This document shows, in pieces, positions 34,242 through 41,607 of a DNA stretch of 64,000 nucleotides; position 1 is the stretch's first letter, and every line of letters starts with the position of its first letter. This DNA comes from Chromobacterium violaceum ATCC 12472 (lineage in GTDB: Bacteria; Pseudomonadota; Gammaproteobacteria; Burkholderiales; Chromobacteriaceae). The notes under the pieces were generated by a model that had not been told where the DNA came from, did no database searches, and saw nothing but the letters and a program-made list of their open reading frames with translations. The position numbers and the translations under genes were made by a program. Location: NCBI RefSeq assembly GCF_000007705.1, contig NC_005085.1, positions 2,427,752 to 2,491,751 of the forward strand, in the 5' to 3' direction.

Positions 34242-34270
34242 CAAAAGGCTCTGCTTGGCAGAGCCTTTTG
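34242..34270 (+). terminator. Strong hairpin terminator after the toxin pair
   Basis: A perfect 13-base stem CAAAAGGCTCTGC / GCAGAGCCTTTTG with a TTG loop. The symmetrical A/T ends would allow it to serve the convergent Rhs-kinase gene as well. Confidence 0.85.
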
Positions 34271-34423
34271 ACTGCGCCAAGCCAGCGTTTGCGTTTTGGC
34301 AATCTGTGCCCTTGGCTGCAACGGCGCGGTGGCCTTTGAGCAGGCCTTGGCGTCAGGCTGGAATCGGCCCGCGATTTCAAACGATCCCGCAGGCCGGCGC
34401 CGGGCGTCCGCTGGCCGAGGCGG

Positions 34424-35548
34424 TTACGTGGCAGGAGCGAATCCGTCAAGGTATCTGGATTTGCCAAAGTCGATGAAGCTGACCGTCCCGGTTTGCTGGT
34501 CAAACAGTAAATTATTCCAGCTGGGGTCCCCGTGATGAATGCCCATCTCTTGCAAGCGTTTCACTTCGGCTAAGGTTTTTTGCCACATTTCCGCCTTTTC
34601 GTCCGCCAGAAGGTTAAGCGTATTCACCGGAACCCCTGGTATTCTTTTCATCCAAAGCATGTTTTCTGCCACCAGCGCGGACCTTGGCCCATGCACGGCT
34701 CGGAATATTTCCGCTTCGCGTTCCATGGTTTCGATAGGCAGCGGGTCAATGGCTATCTTGACCACCCACCCCCTGCCGGCTTCATAAACCACCCCGGACA
34801 CGCCCGATCCAATCCGCTTGCGTTTTGCGGCTGGCAAGGCAAGGAAGGCTTCCATGTCGGGTGTCGACGATGAGCGATGCAAACGACCGAGGGCGATTCC
34901 AGCAGATGCCCCTTCCATTTCCGACGCCGGACGGAAGCATTTAGTCAAACCCCCGCCCAGTGGAATGCCTAAGCTGTCCCGCTCCCCTCGGGTGATCTTT
35001 CCCAAAAAACGGCTGTTTTCCTGCAAGAAGGCTCCGAGCTTGCGGTCAATGCCGCGGACCGCGCCATACCCGGCATGGACCATGCCCATGGCACCGCAAG
35101 CCAAAGACACCCAGCTTAGCGCTGCCGCCGCTTGCGGATCGGACGCTTCCATGGCGCCGCAGGCGATCGCCGTCATGTCGGAAACCACGGCCAAGCCTCC
35201 CTCCGCCAGCGTGATGGCCGAAGCGCTTTCCAGCGCGGCGACGATGCCGCCGGAGGCGATGATGGACGTTCCCGCGGTGAACGCCGCCAGCGCCAGGCTG
35301 GCCACCGCCAGGCCGATGCCGGTCCAGGCCTGCCAGCTCAGATGTCCGGACGGATCGGCCCGGTTGGCCGGATCCCCGGCGCAGTAAGCGTATGGATTGA
35401 CGCCGCTTGCGCCGAAGGGGCTCAGGCTGTCCGGGCAGTGGAAACGCATCAGCGCGGGACTGTAGGCCCGGTAGCCGTTGCCCAGATGAAAAGCGCCGCT
35501 GGCGGGGTCCAAGCGTTCGCCATTAAATCCCAGCACACCGTTCTCCAT
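34424..35548 (-). CDS. Rhs-core protein with C-terminal kinase-like effector domain
   Basis: A 374-residue protein. Residues 1-72 are a stand-alone Rhs-associated core module (LGFNGERLDP, LGNGYRAYSPALMRFHCPDS, DPSGHLSW), 73-165 an Ala/Gly-rich hydrophobic linker, and ~240-370 a protein-kinase-like fold. It has a glycine loop GSGVSGVV (246-253), Lys264 in VVKIAID, a catalytic loop HHGDPSWNN with Asp341 and Asn346, and IDFGK with Asp360. The compact fold without a normal C-lobe resembles OspG/NleH-type effectors; substrate unknown. AAAGGGAAA precedes the ATG. Its N-terminal module matches the amber-broken gene at 25,065, while the C-terminal domains are unrelated. Confidence 0.82.
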   Translation of the reverse strand: MENGVLGFNGERLDPASGAFHLGNGYRAYSPALMRFHCPDSLSPFGASGVNPYAYCAGDPANRADPSGHLSWQAWTGIGLAVASLALAAFTAGTSIIASGGIVAALESASAITLAEGGLAVVSDMTAIACGAMEASDPQAAAALSWVSLACGAMGMVHAGYGAVRGIDRKLGAFLQENSRFLGKITRGERDSLGIPLGGGLTKCFRPASEMEGASAGIALGRLHRSSSTPDMEAFLALPAAKRKRIGSGVSGVVYEAGRGWVVKIAIDPLPIETMEREAEIFRAVHGPRSALVAENMLWMKRIPGVPVNTLNLLADEKAEMWQKTLAEVKRLQEMGIHHGDPSWNNLLFDQQTGTVSFIDFGKSRYLDGFAPAT

Positions 35549-35884
35549 TGGTTTCCCTTTTCCGGCATAGCAAATCAGAGCCAATCGCCGCGTGCGGCTT
35601 TTCCATATTGTTCTGGGCAATATCCGATAGTGGATGCCCAGTTTCAGTGCGGGCTGGGCTGCTGTCTGCTCCGCATGGCCTAAGTCTGAGCGTCAGCTTG
35701 CCGCGCGTCCTGCGCGCAGCTTGCCGCGAGGCGCGTGAGCCACGCGCCACGATGTCTGCGCATGGCTTTGCCGATCATGCATTACAATCGTGAGCCCGCA
35801 TGCGGGAGGCAATTCATCCGAGGTAAATCATCCGGGCTTGGCCGGGCAGGGCGGCTGGTGTCGGACGAGGTTGGGTCAACGGCG

Positions 35885-36142
35885 ATGCGTGTTCATGCGA
35901 TGAGTGATGGGATGCGGAAAACAAAGATAAGCAAAGGAAAAAGGTTTTTGATCCTGGCGGTGAGCTATTGGGCGTTCGCCATCGCGTGGTGCTGGCGCGA
36001 AACGGATGGAGCGTGGATGTATTTCATGGTTTTTCTGCAGATGGCGGCGATGTATTTCCTGCCGATAATGGGGGCGCTGTGGATGGCTTGCTCGGCCATC
36101 TCATGGCTGCTTTCCCGCCATGCCGGGCGCAGTCTGGGCTGA
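35885..36142 (+). CDS. Small membrane protein, hypothetical
   Basis: About 85 residues with two strong hydrophobic segments (FLILAVSYWAFAIAWCW and FMVFLQMAAMYFLPIMGALWMACSAISWLL) after a basic start (RKTKISKGKR). Start codon uncertain: ATGs at 35,885, 35,900 and 35,912 are possible and none has a strong ribosome site. No family recognised. Confidence 0.45.
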   Translation: MRVHAMSDGMRKTKISKGKRFLILAVSYWAFAIAWCWRETDGAWMYFMVFLQMAAMYFLPIMGALWMACSAISWLLSRHAGRSLG

Positions 36143-36287
36143 GTGCCGAGGAGAATAGGGCCGCGCCCCCCGTATGGCGCGCAAGGTTCGAACATGCACA
36201 GCCAGCCCGTTCGCCTGTCAGCTGCGTGACGCATCGCCAAAAGGAAGACTGTAGGGCGCATCACCCCTTGGGGCGATGCACCACCCG

Positions 36288-37004
36288 CTAGGCGGATTGC
36301 GTGTCAGCCTGCTTGCCCATACGCTTCGCCAGGCGGCAGGTGTCGAGCTTGTCAATTCGCTCCGCCAGGCGCAGCTGGCAGGCGGTGGCCAGCTTGAGCA
36401 GCTCCGCGCTGGTGGCCGGCATCTTGCCGGGCGGGGCGATCAGCTCCGCCATGGCGCTGAGGGTGGAAACGCTGCTATTGAGGCCGATCAACCTGCCATG
36501 GGGCCAACGCTGCTTGTTGTTGGGCGCGTAATCCAGCGCCACCACCCAGCGCGAATGCTGCCAAGTGCCTGGCTCGCGCAGCACCGCCTCCATCACCGCG
36601 CGGCTGACCTGCTGCGCGGCCTCCGCGGCGAGGGCCAGCGCCAGGCGCAGGGTTTCCGCCGTATGGGCCGCGCCGGCCTCCTGCAGCAAGACCGGGCGGG
36701 TTTCCTCCAGCCACCAGCGCCGCAAGCGCCGCGCGCCGGGCTTCTTGATGCGGCGGAACACCTCGTCCAGCTCGCCTTCGGACAGGCATAGCACCGGCTC
36801 CGCCTCATCCGCCAGCCGCAAGGGCCGCCCCAGCGGCTCGCCCAAAGCCTTCAGCAAGTCCTTCACCTCCAGCTTCATGGACGCCGCCACCTCCGCGGCC
36901 ACCAGCCAAAACCCCTCCGGCCGCCGCAGTACCCGCATGGCCAAACCCTTGGAGAAATCCAGCCGCAGCGGCGCATTCACCTGCTGATCGATAGCTGCAT
37001 TCAT
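36288..37004 (-). CDS. BRO-family/antirepressor-like protein
   Basis: A 238-residue protein. Residues ~15-105 resemble the BRO-N domain of phage antirepressors (LRRPEGFWLVAAEVAASMKL, PLRLADEAEPVLCLSEGELDEVFRRIKKPGARRLRRWW), including the C-terminal RxxxxW pattern. The rest is alpha-helical with no match I know. GGGAGG precedes the ATG, which overlaps the stop of a 49-codon gene upstream. A broken second copy lies at ~30.2-30.8 kb in the same orientation, so the gene marks both sides of the toxin-pair segment. A phage or mobile-island origin is likely. Confidence 0.65.
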   Translation of the reverse strand: MNAAIDQQVNAPLRLDFSKGLAMRVLRRPEGFWLVAAEVAASMKLEVKDLLKALGEPLGRPLRLADEAEPVLCLSEGELDEVFRRIKKPGARRLRRWWLEETRPVLLQEAGAAHTAETLRLALALAAEAAQQVSRAVMEAVLREPGTWQHSRWVVALDYAPNNKQRWPHGRLIGLNSSVSTLSAMAELIAPPGKMPATSAELLKLATACQLRLAERIDKLDTCRLAKRMGKQADTQSA

Positions 37005-37150
37005 GGCCGGGCCTCCCCAAGCAAACGCGCAAACTGCGCTGCTAAAAACGCAAGCCGATATGCGGCGTGCAGACGCAACAAGGCACGCGACCAGCGGCGG
37101 GGAGGGGGAATCAGGCGAGGGGAGAGTGAAACGACAATACGAGCATCCAT
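37001..37150 (-). CDS. 49-aa coupled small protein
   Basis: A very short basic protein (MDARIVVSLSPRLIPPPRRW, ending QFARLLGEARP). GGAGA stands about eight bases before the ATG, and the TGA overlaps the ATG of the BRO-like gene (ATGA). The coupling and ribosome site argue that it is translated, perhaps as a leader peptide. Longer in-frame starts exist upstream. Confidence 0.45.
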   Translation of the reverse strand: MDARIVVSLSPRLIPPPRRWSRALLRLHAAYRLAFLAAQFARLLGEARP

Positions 37151-37335
37151 AGCGATGTCTCCAAACGGCTTTGCCCGACCAAGCATTGCGAGCGCAAGGG
37201 CACGAGTGGGATGCAATGCAAGGGCGTGTTGAACAACCACGGCTTTCGGGCGTGGGCCACCGCTAACGGAGGTGTGTTGAGCACCATCGTTGAATTTAAC
37301 AGTGCCGCTGCTTGGGGTCAATCCAGTCAGGTAGA

Positions 37336-37716
37336 ATGGACAGTAATTTGGCTTTGGAGATGGCTATGTCAGTTTTATTTGCCGAATGTTTACAAGCTTT
37401 GGGTGGTAATACGAAGGTTATAAGTGCCAGCGATGCTGAGGTTATTTTTTTCTGATCGAGGAGAGGAGAGATCAGGGAGCTGCTAGAGCAGTTCAATAAG
37501 GAAAGTGGAAGACTCTATATTTTTTGGGATGATGCCGCTGTTCCAGTTTTAGAAATTCCAGTTTCGTGCATTTTAAAAGTTATAAGTTGTATTGATGATA
37601 TTCTTGCCGTTGGATTTAAAACTTAAATCTATCAATCTGAGGCAGTGGCAATTATGGAAGCATCGTCATCTGGAACTGGATTTTTGGTTAGCCATAACTC
37701 TGCTGGAGAGGAGTGA
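37336..37716 (+). pseudogene. Immunity-like gene broken by two in-frame stops
   Basis: From ATG 37336 the same frame reads 126 codons to TGA 37714, with internal stops TGA at 37453 and TAA at 37624. Visible segments are MDSNLALEMAMSVLFAECLQ, RELLEQFNKESGRLYIFWDD, VPVLEIPVSCIL and AIMEASSSGTGFLVSHNSAGEE. The AT-rich composition and small acidic make-up match immunity proteins of polymorphic toxin systems. Its final stop overlaps the GTG of the next gene, so they were one operon. No family recognised. Confidence 0.6.
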
Positions 37717-38117
37717 GAGCGTTGTTAGTGGATGAGCGGGAGAGGTTAAGAGCGCAGCTTAATGAATTTCATGAAAATTCCTATGGGATGGGCGTTGCTG
37801 CCATTTGGTGTCAGATTGAACCAACTCTAAGCATGGAAAAGAAAAGAGAGATATTTCTTTACATCTTACGTTTGTTGTTTGATTCAAATCTAGTGAAATG
37901 GGGCTGTCGATCTGAAATTGTCCAAGATTTTAATCTTGTACTTGCAGAGATGGAGAGCGGCTGGCCTGATGATGACGAGTTTGATGATGATCAATTCTTG
38001 ACTGTGCTGGCATACGACAGCGATGGAGTATCAAAGACGCATGCTTGGATAGAGGGTGATTTAGTCTGGATTGATAGTTATGGGAAGTATTTGTGGTCTA
38101 CGGATGCTAAATTATAA
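37713..38117 (+). CDS. DUF596-like immunity protein
   Basis: A 134-residue acidic protein. AAIWCQIEP, the helix MEKKREIFLYILRLLFDSNLV, the acidic WPDDDEFDDDQF and the final AWIEGDLVWIDSYGKYLW fit my memory of DUF596, a family common beside contact-dependent or polymorphic toxins in Neisseria and relatives. It starts at GTG 37713 after GGAGAGGA, overlapping the preceding broken gene. No matching toxin gene is nearby, so it appears to be an orphan immunity gene. AT-rich relative to the chromosome. Confidence 0.7.
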   Translation: MRALLVDERERLRAQLNEFHENSYGMGVAAIWCQIEPTLSMEKKREIFLYILRLLFDSNLVKWGCRSEIVQDFNLVLAEMESGWPDDDEFDDDQFLTVLAYDSDGVSKTHAWIEGDLVWIDSYGKYLWSTDAKL

Positions 38118-38203
38118 GCTTAGAAGTGTGATCGAACCAATTTGCCAGCCCCCCCTTCAGTGCAATCTAGGATTTTGCAGCGCTGTTGGGGCGGCCTGGG
38201 GTT

Positions 38204-38294
38204 GCAAGGGGATTGGCCGCGCAATCCCCTTGCCCGTTTGCCGGGCGGAATCGGCATGACAAAAATTATCCGCGAATCGGATTCCAAAAGATAA
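38204..38294 (+). repeat. Cassette-type intergenic repeat, copy 1
   Basis: It begins with a perfect 12-base inverted repeat GCAAGGGGATTG / CAATCCCCTTGC with a six-base spacer, followed by TTGCCGGGC...CGGCATGACAAA and TTATCCGCGAA-CGGATT. The same series recurs at 39,562-39,648. It resembles the shuffling repeats found between orphan toxin/immunity cassettes in Neisseriaceae. Confidence 0.75.
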
Positions 38295-38377
38295 TGGCGA
38301 TCTCAATGGGGTGCTTCAACTTCGTGGTAAACGTTGGGCTTCACAGGTTCAGCCCAGCCTGCCATGCTATCATTTTG

Positions 38378-38707
38378 TTACGTTGAGGATTTTGCGCGTA
38401 GAGGGTTTTTAGTTTTTCGGATGTAAATAATGCGAATTTTATCGTTAAATACCCCGCCAAAGAATAATCCAATCTTCAGCTTAATCTCGAAATCCTCATC
38501 CTTTGATGTGTAAACTTTCATAATGACCACGACAGGCCAGCGCCAGCTGGAAGATTGTATTGATTGGATATAGCATCCCCTGTAATTCCTTTGTAGCCAA
38601 TCTTTCGCCATGCCTCGAGCCGCATCTGAGCGTCGCTTACTTTCCAGACATATCCCATAAATACATGGCGCAATAAAGAAAGCTTGGAATATTTTCTCCC
38701 ACGGCAT
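38378..38707 (-). CDS. Hypothetical protein in the immunity array
   Basis: A 109-residue basic protein (RSDAARGMAKDWLQRNYRG, then beta-rich VVVIMKVYTSKDEDFEIKLKIGLFFGG). The alternating charged/hydrophobic strands fit a small alpha/beta protein, possibly another orphan immunity gene. Start uncertain; a shifted start in another frame exists at 38,727. No family recognised. Confidence 0.5.
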   Translation of the reverse strand: MPWEKIFQAFFIAPCIYGICLESKRRSDAARGMAKDWLQRNYRGCYIQSIQSSSWRWPVVVIMKVYTSKDEDFEIKLKIGLFFGGVFNDKIRIIYIRKTKNPLRAKSST

Positions 38708-38751
38708 TTTATCGCGCCTCCTGCCATGCTGGTATAAGTTTTGATTTGCGC

Positions 38752-38952
38752 TCAGGGCTCACTTAACTCAGACCAGAGTGGAGGTAGTCCCATTCTTTCC
38801 ATGATAATCCCATAGTCCTCAAAGCTATTAAACGATATTTCGTTGCTTAGCCAAGCAGCATCACATTCCTCACAAACCCAAATTGGCTGTTTCATTTTTC
38901 GCAGTACCATTGCTTTAATTTCGCCTTGTTGGCATCTTGGGCAAACTGTCAT
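38752..38952 (-). CDS. Small zinc-ribbon protein
   Basis: 66 residues with two knuckles, CPRCQQG and VCEECDAAW, then FNSFEDYGIIMERMGLPPLWSEL. The CxxC...CxxC spacing fits one zinc ribbon. Similar small proteins occur in contact-dependent-inhibition and polymorphic-toxin loci, where they are thought to be immunity or accessory factors. An AT-rich promoter region lies upstream. Confidence 0.7.
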   Translation of the reverse strand: MTVCPRCQQGEIKAMVLRKMKQPIWVCEECDAAWLSNEISFNSFEDYGIIMERMGLPPLWSELSEP

Positions 38953-39019
38953 TTTATATTAATGTGGGTAGAGATAAATTAGATCTTAGTATCATAAAAT
39001 TTTGGATCTGGCACTGTAG

Positions 39020-39268
39020 TTAGCGTTGCATATCAAATGGTTCATGTGACCATGATTGGTCGTTCACATACTCACCATAGCCAACAATTTCATAATACTT
39101 TGTCATTGCTTCAAAATGAGAAGAGGCGTAGAACGTTGTAACAAGCCGAGAGCGTGGGCCAAGTAAGGCCCTGAATCCATCACCATCAGGCCCTGCCAAG
39201 CAAAGGCCGGGCAAAGACTGACCATCTTCGTTAATTTCTTCCCATGCCTCATGTAACAGTGATGTCAT
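39020..39268 (-). CDS. Hypothetical immunity-type small protein, 82 aa
   Basis: A short acidic protein (LLHEAWEEINEDGQSLPGLCLAGPDGDGFRALLG, FEAMTKYYEIVGYGEY, closing SWSHEPF). The type and length are usual for immunity proteins in cassette arrays. It sits between the zinc-ribbon gene and the second repeat copy. Family not identified with certainty. Confidence 0.6.
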   Translation of the reverse strand: MTSLLHEAWEEINEDGQSLPGLCLAGPDGDGFRALLGPRSRLVTTFYASSHFEAMTKYYEIVGYGEYVNDQSWSHEPFDMQR

Positions 39269-39790
39269 TTTAGTAGCTCAACTCTTCAAATTTTTTAGAT
39301 CGAATCAATGTGCCCATAGTCCCCTTTCAGCGCAAGTCGGCTTTCGAACCAGGCTCGGGGTTTTAAGCCGCCGGTTGTTCGACGCGGGGCGACGGTAGCG
39401 CCTACTGTTGAGCGAATCAAAGATTCGCACGCATGTAGTTCCGGCAGCTCCCCGAGGTTGGTTTGAAAGACGGGGTTTCGCAGCGTTGTAGGGGCTGTCT
39501 GGGGTTGTCTGCGTGCGAACGGGACTGCTGGGTTGGCCCTGCATGTCCCGTTCGCTCAGCGATGGGATTGGCCGCGCAATCCCCTTGCCGTTTGCCGGGC
39601 AAAACCGGCATGACAAATATTATCCGCGAAGCGGATTTCAAAATATAACCCTGCAGTTCCAATTAGTTGATTCTATTATGCGGTAAAATGGGTTTCACAA
39701 GTTCAGCCGCATTTGCCATGATGTTTCTATTGGTTGCTTTTATTTCGTAGTAAGTTTTGAATTGATAGTTTTAGGCTGCTGCGCTCTAGC
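39269..39790. other. Intergenic cassette-junction region
   Basis: About 520 bases without a supported gene; it holds repeat copy 2. Minus-strand open frames across 39,305-39,662 run through the repeat and are of the kind often mis-annotated in such elements. Confidence 0.6.
39562..39648 (+). repeat. Cassette-type intergenic repeat, copy 2
   Basis: It matches copy 1 (38,204-38,294) over about 80 bases (GGGATTGGCCGCGCAATCCC, GTTTGCCGGGC, CGGCATGACAAA, TTATCCGCGAA). Sequence on both sides (CAGCG-TTG...GGGGTTG before and TTTCACA-GTTCAGCC after) is also partly shared. The inverted repeat is shortened here. Confidence 0.75.
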
Positions 39791-41533
39791 TTATATTATG
39801 CTCATTCTCATGATTGTGGTTTCAAAGTTGAGCCCTCTTATTTCTTTGTACATGCCTTGTAAAATTTTATTCTTGTCTTCGTCTTTGTTTAGAACCCCAA
39901 TTGCAATTATTTTAAATCCATTTATATAGTTTTCAGAAAACTCAGTTGGGCTGGCATCTATTGCTTTTGCTAATGTAATGATTTTATTTTTTAATGTTTG
40001 ATAATTATTTACTTCATCCTTTTTTATGTTTGCAGTTTTGAATATGGATAGCAATCCCAGGGTTGCTCTGTATGATGGCTTGTTATCATCCCAGAATCTT
40101 TTGAAGAATTCTCGCACATCATTGTTTTGAATGGACTGATCTAGTTTTTCTATAGAGTCAGTTGACTTTATGTTAATTGCGAATAGCGCTTCAATAAATT
40201 CCGACTTATTTTCATCATTCTCGAAATCGGAGAGCATGTCAAATCGAAGGTCTGTGTAATTTGCTCCGATGGCATTGTTGGGTAGTCGAGAGAATAAGCC
40301 GATAAAGACAGATTTGACTTCCTCGTATATTACCTCGTCACGGTGAATATTCGATAGTAGGGAGAATGCGGATGTTTTGTACTGATTGCTGTCGGTTACT
40401 TTGAATCTTCCCTTGGCGCCAATGTATTTTAAAAGTTGAGGCCTAATATATCGAGCAAGCTCTAGCTCCACTCTTTCTATTGGATTTTGGAAGTTGGCAG
40501 CTTTTGCAATCTCCCAAGAATCTTCTGTTTCAATACATTTTAAGAGCACATGAGCATTGGCAGTTTCTGAGCTGACGATGCTCATAGTGGTTTGACAGCC
40601 ATTGACTATGCTTGGATTTTCTAGGCTAATGATAGAGTCACTTATTATTTTTATGGCCGTAGCTTTGAATGTCATGCCATTGTTTCGCTCTAGCATCTTT
40701 TCTGGAGACTCTTCTAATGTTGATGCAATGGCCTCGTTAACGGTCTCTCTTTTTCCTCCGCTTTTCAGTTTTCCTCCTTGTACGCCAAGCCATTCTCTTA
40801 TGTTCTCAAAGAAGATAGAGTCTCCTGTTTGTTTATATATTCTTTTCACTTCTTCTGTTTTTGTTACTCCAATGAAGACATTTTTTTCTTGAATAAATGG
40901 ATGGCTAAGGGTTATGCGGATTTCTTTTGGTGGTACGTATGCTTGGCGATATATTGATCTTATTTGTGTTAGAAGATCCTCTCCTTGTATTGTGTGAAAT
41001 AAATTATTCTCCTTTATCTTTTCGTAAAATTTTAATGATGGTCTTTGTGATTTCTCGTATAACTTTATAAGATTTTCAATTTTTGATGTGGTAAAGATGA
41101 GATATTGATGCGGTTGGCAATTTTCTAGATCAAGATTAAGATTTTGTTGTGCATTTTCATCTTCGGTTATTGTATCATAGGAAGAAAATTTGCTTATGAT
41201 GGAATCTATATCATCTACTTTTGATATCGTAAATTTTGATTGAATTCTTAGTTCAATTTTATCGCTATCTATAGATTGGAATCTGATGTCTACCCCTTTG
41301 TCCCATGATTTTTTTGATTTCTTGGATTTTTCAAACCGGATTCCAAAATCTATATTTGGCACAATATATTCTGCAAGAGTTGCAAACTTATCACCCTTCT
41401 CAGTTGTGCTGAGGTCTTCCATTTGAGAGTTTAAATGATCAATAAGACTGCCATAATCAGATAGAAAATCTGGATAATCATTGGATTCCATGGGTTCCAT
41501 ATTTAATTGGTTCACAGTATTATTGGTAGACAT
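39791..41533 (-). CDS. AIPR-family phage-defence protein with nuclease-like N-terminus
   Basis: A 580-residue AT-rich gene. Residues ~45-110 look like a PD-(D/E)xK nuclease fold: DKFATLAEYIV, then Asp78-x-Gly-Val-Asp82 and IQSK (97-100). Residues ~240-320 carry the AIPR (abortive infection phage resistance) signature: FENIREWLG, VNEAIASTL, ERNNGMTF and IVNGCQT. Family members are implicated in phage defence, probably degrading nucleic acid on infection; the mechanism here is inferred. It stands alone, 75 bases behind nrdB and beyond its terminator, with composition far below the neighbours, so it was probably acquired by transfer. Confidence 0.85.
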   Translation of the reverse strand: MSTNNTVNQLNMEPMESNDYPDFLSDYGSLIDHLNSQMEDLSTTEKGDKFATLAEYIVPNIDFGIRFEKSKKSKKSWDKGVDIRFQSIDSDKIELRIQSKFTISKVDDIDSIISKFSSYDTITEDENAQQNLNLDLENCQPHQYLIFTTSKIENLIKLYEKSQRPSLKFYEKIKENNLFHTIQGEDLLTQIRSIYRQAYVPPKEIRITLSHPFIQEKNVFIGVTKTEEVKRIYKQTGDSIFFENIREWLGVQGGKLKSGGKRETVNEAIASTLEESPEKMLERNNGMTFKATAIKIISDSIISLENPSIVNGCQTTMSIVSSETANAHVLLKCIETEDSWEIAKAANFQNPIERVELELARYIRPQLLKYIGAKGRFKVTDSNQYKTSAFSLLSNIHRDEVIYEEVKSVFIGLFSRLPNNAIGANYTDLRFDMLSDFENDENKSEFIEALFAINIKSTDSIEKLDQSIQNNDVREFFKRFWDDNKPSYRATLGLLSIFKTANIKKDEVNNYQTLKNKIITLAKAIDASPTEFSENYINGFKIIAIGVLNKDEDKNKILQGMYKEIRGLNFETTIMRMSII

Positions 41534-41550
41534 CTTTTTTCCTTAAAGAA

Positions 41551-41576
41551 AAAGGCACACTAAGAGTGTGCCTTTT
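41551..41576 (-). terminator. Terminator of nrdB
   Basis: Stem AAAGGCACAC / GTGTGCCTTT with a TAAGA loop. Read on the minus strand it is followed by TTTTTCTTT. It separates nrdB from the AIPR gene. Confidence 0.85.
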
Positions 41577-41607
41577 GCATAAGGAGCTGTCAAATCTTAA
41601 TGTCAAA

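Noticed and set aside
25065..35548. Complete Tc toxin or full Rhs locus
   Set aside because: No TcA/TcB genes, no large YD-repeat shell and no VgrG; only the short core modules are present.
39305..39662. Minus-strand open frames in the cassette junction
   Set aside because: They run through the repeated element and have the typical look of spurious repeat-derived proteins.
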